A stretch of 64,000 bases of DNA from Psychrobacter sp. NZS113 (GCF_015864825.1 NZ_JADYWL010000001.1:1-64000), one strand, 5' to 3'; shown: positions 36,762 to 46,104, numbered from the stretch's first letter. Notes: generated by a model from the letters alone, not told the origin. Made by a program: numbers and translations.

Positions 36762-38336
36762 TTATTTACTGCGATAACTAAGTGCCTCAGATACATGGAC
36801 GCTCGTTATATCTATACTATCAGAAAGGTCGGCGATGGTACGCGCTACTCTCAGTACTCTATGATACCCACGAGCGGATAAATTCAGGCGCTGCTGAGCA
36901 AGCTGTAATAGCTGCTGCTCGCTCTCTCCTAGTTGGATATATTTATCAATCTCGCTAGGACTCAGCTCATTATTGACCTTTTGTTGCCGCTGCATCTGAT
37001 TTTTATGAGCGGCGGCTACCCTTACCCTCACCTGTTCGGAGGTTTCTCCAGCCTGAGCATTTTGTAAGTCAGCAATCGGTAAAGCGGGCACAGTGATATG
37101 CAAATCAATGCGATCTAATAGTGGTCCTGATAGTTTATCTTGATAGCGTTTAATCTGCTCGGGGCGACAGCGGCAACGCCCTGATGTATCGCCATCATAA
37201 CCGCATGGACAAGGGTTCATAGCAGCGACCAATTGAAAATTTGCGGGAAAAGTCATTTGTGAGTTGGCACGGCTAATCGTTATTTGCTTGGCTTCCAATG
37301 GCTGCCGCAATACCTCTAACACCGTACGATCAAACTCTGGCAATTCATCAAGAAATAACACACCTTTATTCGCAAGAGTAATCTCACCAGGTTTTGGGCG
37401 TGAACCACCACCCACCAATGCCACGGCTGATATCGTATGATGAACTTGCCTAAATGGCCGTGTACCATAGTCATAATCGCTGTCTGCGACTGAATACGTA
37501 CTGGCTACTTCTAACGCATCTTCGTCACTGAGGTCAGGCAAAATAGTCGGTAGACGCGATGCCATCAATGTCTTGCCTGAACCGGGCGGCCCTGTAAATA
37601 ATATCGAGTGACCACCTGCAGCGGCAATCTCTAATGCACGCCGAGCATGATGCTGACCTTTGACATCGGCCAAGTCCACTTGATAACCCACATGCTGCGG
37701 TGCTGGGCTAGGTGTGACGACTGCCAAACTCTCATTGGGTATGCTTGGATTCGCTAGCGACTGTAGATGGTCGCAAACGGCTTTGAGACTCTGAGCGCCT
37801 AATACCTCTACTCCCTCGACACGGCTGGCTTCTGCCCCATTATCCATTGGCACGATTAATTTGACTGATGTTAGCTCTGCTGCTGGCTGCTGCTCATCTA
37901 GTCGTCGCTCATTACTACTTGATGACTTCACAGCCAATCGCTCCGCTTTAATTGCTCGTGCCACTGCCAAGCTGCCTGTCACTTGCCGCAAGTTTCCGTT
38001 TAGCGCCAATTCACCGATGAACTCAAACCCTGATAGCACGTCTGGGTCAAGCTGATCGCTGGCTGCCAAGATACCGATAGCAATCGGTAAATCTAGCCTT
38101 GCGCCATCTTTGGGCAAATCAGCAGGGGCCAAATTGATAGTGAGACGGCGATTGGGAAACTGAAATCCAGAATTCAATATCGCAGAACGGACTCTGTCTT
38201 TACTCTCACGTACCGCAGCTTCTGGTAGACCGACAATGGTGAGTGCAGGCAAACCTTGCGACAAGTGCACCTCAATAATAACCTTAGGTGCATGCAAACC
38301 GACGACTGAACGGGTATAGACTTGAGCAAACGACAT
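36762..38336 (-). CDS. comM: ComM/YifB family Mg-chelatase-like AAA ATPase
   Basis: A 524-aa hexameric branch-migration helicase that aids integration of incoming DNA during natural transformation. The N-terminal LonC-like domain (about 1-170) is followed by the AAA+ core with Walker A GPPGSGKT, Walker B VLFLDELPEF, the zinc-finger-like cysteine cluster NPCPCG...SGRCRC and the arginine-containing GPLLDRIDLHI; the C-terminal Mg-chelatase lid ends the protein. A Ser/Asn-rich insertion near residues 135-150 is unusual. With dprA at 62 kb, it suggests that this organism is naturally competent. Confidence 0.92.
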   Translation of the reverse strand: MSFAQVYTRSVVGLHAPKVIIEVHLSQGLPALTIVGLPEAAVRESKDRVRSAILNSGFQFPNRRLTINLAPADLPKDGARLDLPIAIGILAASDQLDPDVLSGFEFIGELALNGNLRQVTGSLAVARAIKAERLAVKSSSSNERRLDEQQPAAELTSVKLIVPMDNGAEASRVEGVEVLGAQSLKAVCDHLQSLANPSIPNESLAVVTPSPAPQHVGYQVDLADVKGQHHARRALEIAAAGGHSILFTGPPGSGKTLMASRLPTILPDLSDEDALEVASTYSVADSDYDYGTRPFRQVHHTISAVALVGGGSRPKPGEITLANKGVLFLDELPEFDRTVLEVLRQPLEAKQITISRANSQMTFPANFQLVAAMNPCPCGYDGDTSGRCRCRPEQIKRYQDKLSGPLLDRIDLHITVPALPIADLQNAQAGETSEQVRVRVAAAHKNQMQRQQKVNNELSPSEIDKYIQLGESEQQLLQLAQQRLNLSARGYHRVLRVARTIADLSDSIDITSVHVSEALSYRSK

Positions 38337-38638
38337 GAGTGTTTCCTATAAAGAGGCTCTCTCGATAATAGAGGATTACACATAGGTACGCAAATGTCGT
38401 GTTTTGAGTCATAAAACCTCATGTGATTGATGATTCAATCATGAGCTTATTATCTTAATAAGTTTTGCCTAAGAGCACTCGCTATTCACCCCACTATTAA
38501 CAAGGATTTGTTATACTAGCCACTGTCTATTTAGACATAAATATTGCTAGAAAGGTGATCATAAATGAACGATTTCAATTGCTACCCTTGAACCACATAA
38601 ACTCTAGCAATATATATGGTCAAAACGAGGAATATCGC

Positions 38639-40201
38639 ATGACAGAACATTCAGAACAAAACAATTCTAACAGTGCTGACCATATTGAGCAGCCTTACAA
38701 TCGCGCCGGAGAGCAGCCGACCACGACACGTCCTGTCATGCAACCAGACAATCCTTATGCCAGTACACGCGGCAGTATTACGAGCAAACATCTACCCGCC
38801 TTTGATGAAGCGATCATCAATAAGTACAATCGTTCTGGGCCACGATATACCTCTTATCCAACGGCTTTAGAGTTCGCACCAATCGCTGACAGTCTTGAGA
38901 CCAAAATTCTGCAGAACCGTGAAGCGCGTGCACCACTGTCTCTATATTTTCATATTCCGTTCTGTCGTCACCTTTGCTACTACTGTGCTTGCAATAAAAT
39001 TATTACCAAAAAAAATAGCGACTCGGGCGATTATTTACAGTACTTAATTGCCGAAATTAAGCATAAGCGTCGCTTATTATCGGCACCCGAAGGCAGTAGC
39101 AAACCATTGGTCAAGCAGCTACATTTGGGCGGTGGTACACCCACATTTTTGCGTGATGAAGAGATGGTTCAGCTGTGGGAGTTTTTACAGACGCAGTTTG
39201 AATTTTTACCTGAAGATGAAGGTGATTACTCTATTGAGATTGACCCGCGTGAGCTGAGCAAAGACACACTAAAAGTATTGCGTGGTCTTGGTTTCAACCG
39301 TATTAGCTTAGGTGTGCAAGATTTAGATGAGACCGTACAAATCGCTGTCAATCGTGTGCATTCAGCAGAATTGATTGAAAATGTGTTAAATGAAGCTCGC
39401 GAACTCGGCTTTCACTCTATTAACATCGACTTGATTTATGGCCTACCACATCAAACGCCTGATACCTTTAACCAAACGGTACAGCGCATCATAGAGATGT
39501 CACCAGATCGTTTGTCGGTATTTAACTATGCGCATCTGCCAGAACGCTTTAAAGCGCAACGTCAGATTAAAGATGAAGATCTACCAAATCCAGCAGCGAA
39601 GCTTACGATGCTTGGTAATACCATCAATATGTTGAGCGAAGCAGGCTATCAATACATCGGTATTGATCACTTTGCAAAGCCTGACGATGAACTCGCTATC
39701 GCACAGCGCGAGGGCAAATTACATCGTAACTTTCAGGGTTACACCATCATGGGTGACTGCGACCTATTAGGATTCGGTGTCTCTTCTATCAGTCAAATTG
39801 CCAATGCCAGTACCCGCTATATCCTACAAAATGATACGGACCTGCAAGCCTACCAATCCAATATTGATATGGCGAAAATTAACCCCAATGTTATGCCTGC
39901 GGCAAAAGTCATTAAGACATCAATCAAAGATCGTCTGCGTGAATACGTGATTATGAATTTACTCTGTCATGACTATGTCGACTTTAAAGATGTGAATCAG
40001 AAATTCGGTATCGATGCGATTACCTATTTTATCGATGAAATAGCACAGCTCGGCGCCATGCAAGACGATAAGCTCATCGATATGGATGCCGCTGGTATTC
40101 GTGTTTTACCACGGGGACGCTTATTGGGTCGAAACGTTGCGATGGTCTTTGATGAGTATCTTGAGACAAAGCATAAAGATCGCTTTTCCAAAGTGATTTA
40201 A
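38639..40201 (+). CDS. hemN: Oxygen-independent coproporphyrinogen III dehydrogenase
   Basis: Radical-SAM enzyme that decarboxylates coproporphyrinogen III to protoporphyrinogen IX in anaerobic haem synthesis. The cluster motif is FCRHLCYYCACN, with the fourth cysteine typical of true HemN rather than HemW. GGGTPTFL, and the C-terminal GFGVSSIS and winged region are present. From the ATG at 38639 (GAGGA 8 nt upstream) the product is 520 aa, with about 50 extra polar residues before the conserved KYNRSGPRYTSYPTALEF; E. coli HemN begins close to that motif. An extended -10 promoter (TATACT at 38512-38517) lies upstream. Confidence 0.95.
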   Translation: MTEHSEQNNSNSADHIEQPYNRAGEQPTTTRPVMQPDNPYASTRGSITSKHLPAFDEAIINKYNRSGPRYTSYPTALEFAPIADSLETKILQNREARAPLSLYFHIPFCRHLCYYCACNKIITKKNSDSGDYLQYLIAEIKHKRRLLSAPEGSSKPLVKQLHLGGGTPTFLRDEEMVQLWEFLQTQFEFLPEDEGDYSIEIDPRELSKDTLKVLRGLGFNRISLGVQDLDETVQIAVNRVHSAELIENVLNEARELGFHSINIDLIYGLPHQTPDTFNQTVQRIIEMSPDRLSVFNYAHLPERFKAQRQIKDEDLPNPAAKLTMLGNTINMLSEAGYQYIGIDHFAKPDDELAIAQREGKLHRNFQGYTIMGDCDLLGFGVSSISQIANASTRYILQNDTDLQAYQSNIDMAKINPNVMPAAKVIKTSIKDRLREYVIMNLLCHDYVDFKDVNQKFGIDAITYFIDEIAQLGAMQDDKLIDMDAAGIRVLPRGRLLGRNVAMVFDEYLETKHKDRFSKVI

Positions 40202-40262
40202 AGCAACTTTAAGAAGCAATGTTAAAAAACAACTTGAGAAAGCAACTCTGAATTTATGGCAC

Positions 40263-40291
40263 AAAAAAGACCTCGTTTGAGGTCTTTTTTT
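40263..40291. terminator. Bidirectional terminator hemN / qmcA
   Basis: AAAAAAGACCTC (40263-40274) pairs perfectly with GAGGTCTTTTTT (40279-40290) around GTTT. Symmetric A and T tracts serve both convergent genes. Confidence 0.88.
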
Positions 40292-40312
40292 ATCTGAAAT
40301 AATAGTTATCTA

Positions 40313-41173
40313 TTACACTTTTAACTTATCACCCACCATACCTTTTACGGTACTTAAAATATCAGCAGGTAACACTACCATTTTTGAGTTATCAGATTCA
40401 GCCAGTTCACGGATTGCCTTAATATACTGCTCACCAAGTAAGTAAACAATCGGCATCTCTTCTGTGCCCATGGCGTTGGTAATCAAACGAATCGACTCTT
40501 CTGAGCCCCTCGCTAGCACTACCTGCGCTTCAGCATCACGACGTGAGGCCTCTAGACGCCCATCGGCTTCTAAGATAGCTGCTTGCTTTTGACCATCAGC
40601 ACGGGTCACTGTGGCACGGCGTAGACGCTCTGCCGCCGCCTGCTCTTCCATTGATGCCTGCATGGTTTGCGACGGGTTAATATCTTGAATCTCTACTGTC
40701 TTTAGGGTGATACCCCAATCAGCGATATCTTCTGAGATTGCATGCTTTAGCTTCATCTTGATTTCGTCACGACTAGACAAGGCACTATCCAGATCCATCT
40801 CACCGATGATTGAACGCAGTGAGGTCTGCACCAGATTACGGATACCGTATTCATAATCTTCGATGCCATACACTGCTTTATCAGGGCGCACGATATTAAT
40901 ATAAGCCACTGCATTGGCGATAATTACCACGTTGTCTCGAGTAATGACTTCTTGTGATGGAATATCAAGGACGATGTCTTTAGTTGTCACTTTATAGGCG
41001 ACATCATCAACGAAAGGAATAATCAGATTTAACCCAGGCTCTAGCGTTTGGCTGTATTTACCCAAGCGCTGCACCACCCATTTGTAACCTTGTGGAACGA
41101 TACGAACACCCTTAAACACCGTAAATACGACCAGTGCCACCAAGACTAACATTACAATACTAAAGCTTCCCAT
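40313..41173 (-). CDS. qmcA: SPFH/stomatin-like membrane protease-associated protein
   Basis: A 286-aa member of the SPFH (prohibitin/stomatin) family, like E. coli QmcA. One N-terminal transmembrane helix (about 4-20) is followed by the SPFH domain (VPQGYKWVVQRLGKYSQTLEPG... to about 190) and a coiled-coil with repeated Ala/Glu/Arg (EEQAAAERLRRA). These proteins form large oligomeric rings in the inner membrane, associated with FtsH quality control and membrane microdomains. It follows the NfeD gene by 15 nt, and SPFH-NfeD pairing is a conserved operon. The C-terminus ends with VLPADILSTVKGMVGDK. Confidence 0.92.
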   Translation of the reverse strand: MGSFSIVMLVLVALVVFTVFKGVRIVPQGYKWVVQRLGKYSQTLEPGLNLIIPFVDDVAYKVTTKDIVLDIPSQEVITRDNVVIIANAVAYINIVRPDKAVYGIEDYEYGIRNLVQTSLRSIIGEMDLDSALSSRDEIKMKLKHAISEDIADWGITLKTVEIQDINPSQTMQASMEEQAAAERLRRATVTRADGQKQAAILEADGRLEASRRDAEAQVVLARGSEESIRLITNAMGTEEMPIVYLLGEQYIKAIRELAESDNSKMVVLPADILSTVKGMVGDKLKV

Positions 41174-41188
41174 AACCCACCCCTATTA

Positions 41189-41683
41189 TTATACTTGCGT
41201 ATTTTTATTAATCGCTACCTGCGATTTCATACTACTCACAATCAGCTCATTGCCAACGATATCGGTCACTACGACTCTATCACCGACTGCTACTTGTTCC
41301 CCTCTCGTCCGGCATACCCACTCAGCAGCACCAACAATAGGTACACTAAATCTGACGGTACCTGTCCTATCTGGCTGCGGCTGTACGATAATCATGCCAG
41401 TTTCACCAATGATAACGCTGCCACCTAGCCCTGCTTTAGTTCGGTCTACCGATAACGGCTTAATAAATTTGAACCAAGCCAATAAAAATATCGCTGACAA
41501 TACCAGCCAAATAAGAATTTGGACGAAAACTGAAATAGGTAGTAACCACGACAGGGCTGCAACTATAATAGCCGCAGCACCAAACCAAAGGCTGGCAAAC
41601 GTGGGTGCAAACATCTCAACAATCAATAAGATGAAGCCTAGTACTAGCCAATGCCAAGGTTCAATCATCCAAAGTATGTCCAT
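41189..41683 (-). CDS. NfeD-like membrane protein (partner of SPFH protein)
   Basis: A 164-aa protein with three hydrophobic segments in the first 80 residues (WHWLVLGFILLIVEMFAPTF, LWFGAAAIIVAALSWLL, VFVQILIWLVLSAIFLLAWF) and a C-terminal OB-fold domain (GLGGSVIIGETGMIIV...VGDRVVVTDIVGNELIV). This is the short NfeD1b/YbbJ-type protein that forms a unit with the stomatin homologue encoded 15 nt downstream. Together they are thought to organise membrane microdomains. No serine-protease domain of the long NfeD form is present. Confidence 0.88.
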   Translation of the reverse strand: MDILWMIEPWHWLVLGFILLIVEMFAPTFASLWFGAAAIIVAALSWLLPISVFVQILIWLVLSAIFLLAWFKFIKPLSVDRTKAGLGGSVIIGETGMIIVQPQPDRTGTVRFSVPIVGAAEWVCRTRGEQVAVGDRVVVTDIVGNELIVSSMKSQVAINKNTQV

Positions 41684-41820
41684 CGCTGCGATACCTCTTA
41701 TTTTTAATATTCTAGCTTTTAATGTAACACATTTTCAGTATCAACAATCTCTTAAAAATCATCAATATATGATGTATTTATCTTAATAAATATTAGAGAA
41801 ATTATAAAAATTCAACGTAT

Positions 41821-41852
41821 AAAAAAACGCACCCCAAAGGATGCGTTTTTTA
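41821..41852 (-). terminator. Terminator of the first outer-membrane barrel gene
   Basis: The hairpin ACGCACCCCAAAGGATGCGT with A/T tracts on both sides lies just after the stop of the gene ending at 41865. The same sequence recurs at 42591-42621 and nearly so at 46105-46137. Confidence 0.8.
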
Positions 41853-41864
41853 TTTATTGTTTGA

Positions 41865-42437
41865 TTAGAACTTAAAGTGAGCACCTAAAGTAACGCCGCT
41901 CACATCAATATCAGCTAATCCATCTTCAATTTTAGGATAAATGTTATACATAGCTTCAATAGAAGCTGTAGAACTAATGTTATAACCAAGACCTAATCCA
42001 CCAGCCACGCCTGTATCAGAATAGCTAAAGCTTTCATTTTCGCTAGAGTCTAATTTATCTGTATAGTCTACATCGATTTCATTTTTTGCAACACCCAAAC
42101 GACCTTTTGCGTAAAGTCCAGTGTTTGGAAAAGTATAATCATATGTTGCATAAAGGCCTAACACATCGGCACTGTATTCAGATTTCTCGAAACGTTCATT
42201 GAATGCATCAGCATCACCAGTGGTTAAGTACTCGGCTTCCACACCAAATTCTGGAGTAAACTTATAACCACCGTAAACACCATATGACACTGCATCATCA
42301 TCTACGTCGTCTGGACTATACTGACCAATTTTAACACCAACGTAAGGCTGACCTGCATAGTTAACAGCCGCTTGTGCGCTAACACTTATTAAAGAACCAA
42401 CTGATAATGCGATCAAAGCTTTTTGTAAGGTATTCAT
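41865..42437 (-). CDS. Small outer-membrane beta-barrel protein (paralogue 1)
   Basis: A 190-aa protein of the OmpA-like/porin-like eight-stranded barrel type. From the ATG at 42437 it starts MNTLQKALIALSVGSLISVSAQA, a signal peptide cleaved before AVNYAGQPYVG. Alternating hydrophobic strands and acidic loops (DDVDDDA) follow, with repeated GVYGGYKF-, GLGLGYN-like turns, and it ends in the C-terminal Phe (HFKF) recognised by the BAM complex. AGGAAG precedes the ATG. It is a clear paralogue of the next gene upstream. The function may be adhesion, protection or a minor channel; unknown. Confidence 0.85.
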   Translation of the reverse strand: MNTLQKALIALSVGSLISVSAQAAVNYAGQPYVGVKIGQYSPDDVDDDAVSYGVYGGYKFTPEFGVEAEYLTTGDADAFNERFEKSEYSADVLGLYATYDYTFPNTGLYAKGRLGVAKNEIDVDYTDKLDSSENESFSYSDTGVAGGLGLGYNISSTASIEAMYNIYPKIEDGLADIDVSGVTLGAHFKF

Positions 42438-42590
42438 ATATCTTCCTGTTGAATGAAAATAAAGTGTAGTCTGAATGGACATAACAGAGCATACAATTTA
42501 GCCAAACTATTGTTGGATGCAGGATTCTAACAGAACCGTATTTTTAATGCACTATTTTTTGGTTATTATCATATTGTTTTTATAGCACAC

Positions 42591-42621
42591 AAAAAAACGC
42601 ACCCCAAAGGATGCGTTTTTT
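42591..42621 (-). terminator. Terminator of the second outer-membrane barrel gene
   Basis: Same hairpin core as at 41821 (ACGCACCCCAAAGGATGCGT), again immediately downstream of a barrel gene on the minus strand, which suggests that gene and terminator were duplicated together. Confidence 0.8.
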
Positions 42622-42646
42622 GTTTATGATGCGACTTGCTAAAAAC

Positions 42647-43186
42647 TTAGAACTTGATGTTTGCACCAACAGTCATAAGATCTGTATCGCTACCTAGCAT
42701 GTCGTATTCTGCTTCTACGTTGAAGTTAGGCGTTACTGAATAACCAAGACCTACACCACCAGCTAAGCTAGTATCTTTATCTTCGCCATTGTAAAGTCCA
42801 CCAAGATCCGTATTTCTTGCTTCCACTTCAGTTCTTGCCACACCGACCTTACCTTTTGCGTATACACCAGTATCAGCGAAAGCATAACGATAAGTACCAT
42901 AAGCACCATAAGACTTAGCATCGATATCACCACCACGGTAATCAGCATCGTCTGAACCGACATATTCTGCTTCGATACCAAAGTTAGGATCAAAGTTATA
43001 ACCAGCATAAACACCGTAAGCAGTTGGGTCATCAGCGTTATTGGTATCTAAATCAAATTGACCAACTTTAGCACCGACGTACGGTTGACCAGTATAGCCA
43101 TTACCATAAGATACAGCAGCTTGTGCGCCTACGCTTAATAAAGAACCAGCTACTACTGCCATTAGAGTTTTTTGTAGAGTTTTCAT
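42647..43186 (-). CDS. Small outer-membrane beta-barrel protein (paralogue 2)
   Basis: A 179-aa paralogue of the preceding barrel. The signal peptide MKTLQKTLMAVVAGSLLSVGAQA is nearly the same, and the mature start (AVSYGNGYTGQPYVGAKVGQF), the YGVYAGYNFDPNFGIEAEY strand pair and the ANIKF ending match paralogue 1 strand by strand. AAGGAAA lies upstream of the ATG. About 100 bases further upstream lies a collapsed third copy. Confidence 0.86.
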   Translation of the reverse strand: MKTLQKTLMAVVAGSLLSVGAQAAVSYGNGYTGQPYVGAKVGQFDLDTNNADDPTAYGVYAGYNFDPNFGIEAEYVGSDDADYRGGDIDAKSYGAYGTYRYAFADTGVYAKGKVGVARTEVEARNTDLGGLYNGEDKDTSLAGGVGLGYSVTPNFNVEAEYDMLGSDTDLMTVGANIKF

Positions 43187-43282
43187 TTTATTTCCTTAAA
43201 ATTACGTTTTGATTGGTTATATATTATCTGTATGAGAAAAGCCCACCAGATAAGCCTTCAACAAAAAGGTTTAAAAAAGTAT

Positions 43283-43414
43283 TTATAATTTCAGCTGTGC
43301 ACCAACAGTCAATAGTTTGGCATCAACATCGCTATCCATCATGTCGTATTCAGCTTCGATACCAAAATTATGATTGACTGATAATGTAAGTAATACTTTT
43401 TGTATGTTTTTCAT
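43283..43414 (-). pseudogene. Collapsed third barrel gene (43-codon frame)
   Basis: An in-frame 43-codon reading frame fuses the first dozen residues of the barrel signal peptide (MKNIQKVLLTLSV) directly to the last two strands (NHNFGIEAEYDMMDSDVDAKLLTVGAQLKL). The second part clearly matches the C-terminus of paralogue 2 (VTPNFNVEAEYDML...LMTVGANIKF). A good AAGGAG remains 6 nt before the ATG. The simplest reading is a large internal in-frame deletion of a third tandem barrel gene. It could still be translated, but the product lacks a complete signal peptide and barrel. Confidence 0.8.
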
Positions 43415-43730
43415 CATTAGCTCCTTAACATCAACTCGAACAAGCAAGTTATTTCTAATGTTTTTATAACCGCGTTACCTTGCTTGCTTGCTTGCGATGA
43501 ATGTAATAGTAACAAACTATTTCACGGCGTCTGTCAGTGTTTGATAGCATGAGAGTTAAGATTTGAAAGCATTCATCATTGGGCGGGTTACAAAGGCTAG
43601 AAAATGAAATCTTTTGTTACATCCAGCCTATTTATGCAATAATCCATACTCATTTCACCGTCTTCCTACTAAAAAACTAAGCTTAAAATACTCAAAAAGA
43701 TATCGAATAATAAAGATTAAGGAAGAAAGT

Positions 43731-44963
43731 ATGACCAATCTCATCACTGATCGCTTGCAAGTAGCGCTTGAAGATCTCAAAACAAGCCAACAATATCGTC
43801 AATTACTAAACCTGCAACATAATGGACAGTACGTCATGAGCAATGGCAAAGCTTTGCTTAACATTGCGAGCAATGACTATCTTGGCTTGGGTGGTGATAT
43901 CAAGCTACAAACTGAATTTCTCAATCAAATAGAACAGCTACCTACTGCACAGACCCCTAAAATGAGTGCAACCTCTTCACGGCTCCTCACAGGCAACGAT
44001 ATACAGTTGCAATCATTAGAAGCTGAATTGCAAAGCTGGTATCAGAATGCTGTGAATCAACAAACCGCTGCGACTGAAAAATCTGTACTGGTGCTAAATA
44101 GTGGCTATCACGCCAATCTTGGTATATTGCCAGCATTGACGACTTTACCAGTCAAGACACTTATTTTGGCTGATAAGCTAGTACATGCCAGTATTATCGA
44201 TGGGTTGCGTCTGAGCCAAAGCAAACTTGTCACCTATCGTCGTTACCGTCACAACGATTACGAGCACTTGGCTAGGTTTATCGAGCAAGCAGATGAAACG
44301 GTTGAGCGCATCATTATTGTCACTGAGAGTATTTTTAGTATGGATGGTGACCGCGCCAACTTACCTCAGCTGGTGCAATTAAAAGCAAATGACGCTCGTA
44401 TTGAGCTATATGTCGATGAAGCACATGCCGTCGGTGTTTTAGGTGATACAGGATTGGGTCTAGCAGAAGAAACAGATACGCTGTCCGATATTGACTATTT
44501 GGTGGGGACGTTTGGGAAAGCGTTTGCTTCAGTTGGTGCTTATATCATGTGTGATAAGGTCGTCAAACAATGGCTGATTAATACGATGCGCCCACTTATT
44601 TTTAGTACGGCATTACCCCCTATCAATCATGCCTGGACACGCTTTATCTTAGCAAAAATGCCGATGTTGACTGAGCAACGTACGCATTTAGCGCAGCTGT
44701 CTATCACACTTAGCCAGGCCATCGCCCCACAACACCGTGTATCATCTACTGCTCAACATACCAGTTATGACTCTCCTATCATTCCTTATATATTGGGCGA
44801 TAATGCACGTGCGCTTGCTAAAGCACAGCAGTTACAGACAGCAGGATTTTACGCGCTACCTATCAGGCCACCCACCGTTCCTGAAAACACCGCTCGTATT
44901 CGCTTAGTTATGAATGCCAAGCTGACCAATGAAGACTGCGAACGGCTAATACAACAGTTATAA
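43731..44963 (+). CDS. bioF: 8-amino-7-oxononanoate synthase
   Basis: PLP enzyme that condenses pimeloyl-ACP (or CoA) with alanine, the first step of biotin ring assembly. From the ATG at 43731 (AAGGAAG 5 nt upstream) the protein is 410 aa. Blocks seen: NIASNDYLGLG, SATSSRLLTGN, NSGYHANLGIL, DKLVHASIIDG, VTESIFSMDGD, YVDEAHAVGVLG, and the PLP lysine in VGTFGKAFASVGAY. bioC follows after a gap that contains repeat copy C. No other bio genes are present in this window. Confidence 0.94.
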   Translation: MTNLITDRLQVALEDLKTSQQYRQLLNLQHNGQYVMSNGKALLNIASNDYLGLGGDIKLQTEFLNQIEQLPTAQTPKMSATSSRLLTGNDIQLQSLEAELQSWYQNAVNQQTAATEKSVLVLNSGYHANLGILPALTTLPVKTLILADKLVHASIIDGLRLSQSKLVTYRRYRHNDYEHLARFIEQADETVERIIIVTESIFSMDGDRANLPQLVQLKANDARIELYVDEAHAVGVLGDTGLGLAEETDTLSDIDYLVGTFGKAFASVGAYIMCDKVVKQWLINTMRPLIFSTALPPINHAWTRFILAKMPMLTEQRTHLAQLSITLSQAIAPQHRVSSTAQHTSYDSPIIPYILGDNARALAKAQQLQTAGFYALPIRPPTVPENTARIRLVMNAKLTNEDCERLIQQL

Positions 44964-44994
44964 TTCCACTCTCTAACAGGGACAATAATCCTAC

Positions 44995-45101
44995 TATAGT
45001 CGATTCAATTTAAAAGTAGTACAAGGCAACCAAACGTAGATGTATATCTAATACTTCAAGCGAGGTTAACGCTGTAATACTTTTATAGTGGAATGACTAT
45101 A
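44995..45101 (+). repeat. Dispersed 107-bp inverted-terminus repeat, copy C
   Basis: Starts TATAGTCG and ends GACTATA, matching copies A and B almost throughout. It lies between bioF and bioC and thus inside a probable operon, so transcripts of bioC may carry it as a hairpin. Confidence 0.82.
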
Positions 45102-45139
45102 TCGATTAATAACTGGCTCAATTGGATGTAATGCACTCT

Positions 45140-45949
45140 ATGAAAAAACTCGACATACCTGATGACCTCAGTGCTAGAAAGCAAACCATCGCTCGTCATT
45201 TTGCGAGTGCTGGTGACTATGACCAACATGCCCATATTCAGCAGACAGTCTGTCAGTATTTACTAGAAAACATTGCTCAGTCCAAGCAAAGCAGTGTGCT
45301 AGAAGTGGGTGCAGGCACAGGTCAAATGACGCGCCTACTCGCTGAGCATATACAGAGCGAGTATTGGGTCATTAATGAATTATGTAATGAGCAAGCTGCT
45401 ACATTGCAATCCATACTACCAACTGCTGATATCGTCATTGGTGATGCTGAGACCATAGATTTAGAGTCAAATCATAGTTTAATCGTCAGTGCCAATGCAG
45501 TGCAGTGGTTTGATAATCCATTAAGTTTTGTCACGCAGTCGGCTCGCAGCCTACAAACTGGAGGGCAACTGATATTCAGTACCTTTACCCCAAATAACTT
45601 TTTGCAAATTAAGACGCTAACAGGTCAAGGACTCTACTATCCAGATATCGACGAATGGCAATCTGCATTGGTTGATACAGGTTTTGAGAATATCGAACTC
45701 TCAACTCAGCGCTTTGATCTACCCTTCCCTACCCCCTACGCTATCCTAAAACATATGAAACTGACTGGCGTATCGACCAATCAGACACAAGTACAATCAA
45801 ATAATACCCAGACTTTTATGTGGACAAAATCGCGTCTACAGCAGTTTGAGTCAGACTATTGGCAACACTTCTCAGCACAAGATGAAGGAGGACAGCCTTG
45901 TGTGAATTTAACGTATGAGGTGCTAACAGTGAGTGTGTTTAAAACTTAA
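45140..45949 (+). CDS. bioC: Malonyl-ACP O-methyltransferase
   Basis: SAM-dependent methyltransferase that masks malonyl-ACP so that the fatty-acid machinery can build the pimeloyl moiety of biotin. It has the BioC N-terminal pattern RHFASAGDYDQHAHIQ, SAM motif I LEVGAGTGQMTRLLAEH, and the SANAVQWFDNPLSF and QLIFSTFTPNNF segments. Length from the ATG at 45140 is 269 aa; an ATG at 45131 or a TTG at 45122 could also serve, and none has a clear ribosome binding site, so the exact start is open. Its place after bioF supports the assignment. Confidence 0.88.
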   Translation: MKKLDIPDDLSARKQTIARHFASAGDYDQHAHIQQTVCQYLLENIAQSKQSSVLEVGAGTGQMTRLLAEHIQSEYWVINELCNEQAATLQSILPTADIVIGDAETIDLESNHSLIVSANAVQWFDNPLSFVTQSARSLQTGGQLIFSTFTPNNFLQIKTLTGQGLYYPDIDEWQSALVDTGFENIELSTQRFDLPFPTPYAILKHMKLTGVSTNQTQVQSNNTQTFMWTKSRLQQFESDYWQHFSAQDEGGQPCVNLTYEVLTVSVFKT

Positions 45950-45961
45950 ACCCTCAACTTA

Positions 45962-46069
45962 TATAGTCGGTGAAATACTAAACGGCTATGGCGTTACCCT
46001 CCTTAGATGTACTACTTGTACAATCTGCAGTCGGCTGCCTTGTACCCATTTTAGAGTTCTTTGACTATA
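45962..46069 (-). repeat. Diverged member of the 107-bp repeat family, copy D
   Basis: It starts TATAGTCG and ends GACTATA and has the same length as the other copies. Internal segments align with the minus orientation (GCGTTACCCTCCTTAGATG, CAGTCGGCTGCCTTGTAC, and ATTTTAGAG near the end) but with many changes. It lies between bioC and dnaK. Probably an older insertion or a second subfamily. Confidence 0.6.
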
Positions 46070-46104
46070 GTAGAAGTAATGACAACTCGTAGAAATATTA
46101 GCCA

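Noticed and set aside
41250..41786. Plus-strand 178-codon frame opposite the nfeD gene
   Set aside because: It is antisense to a well-supported gene with correct membrane topology and has no ribosome binding site.
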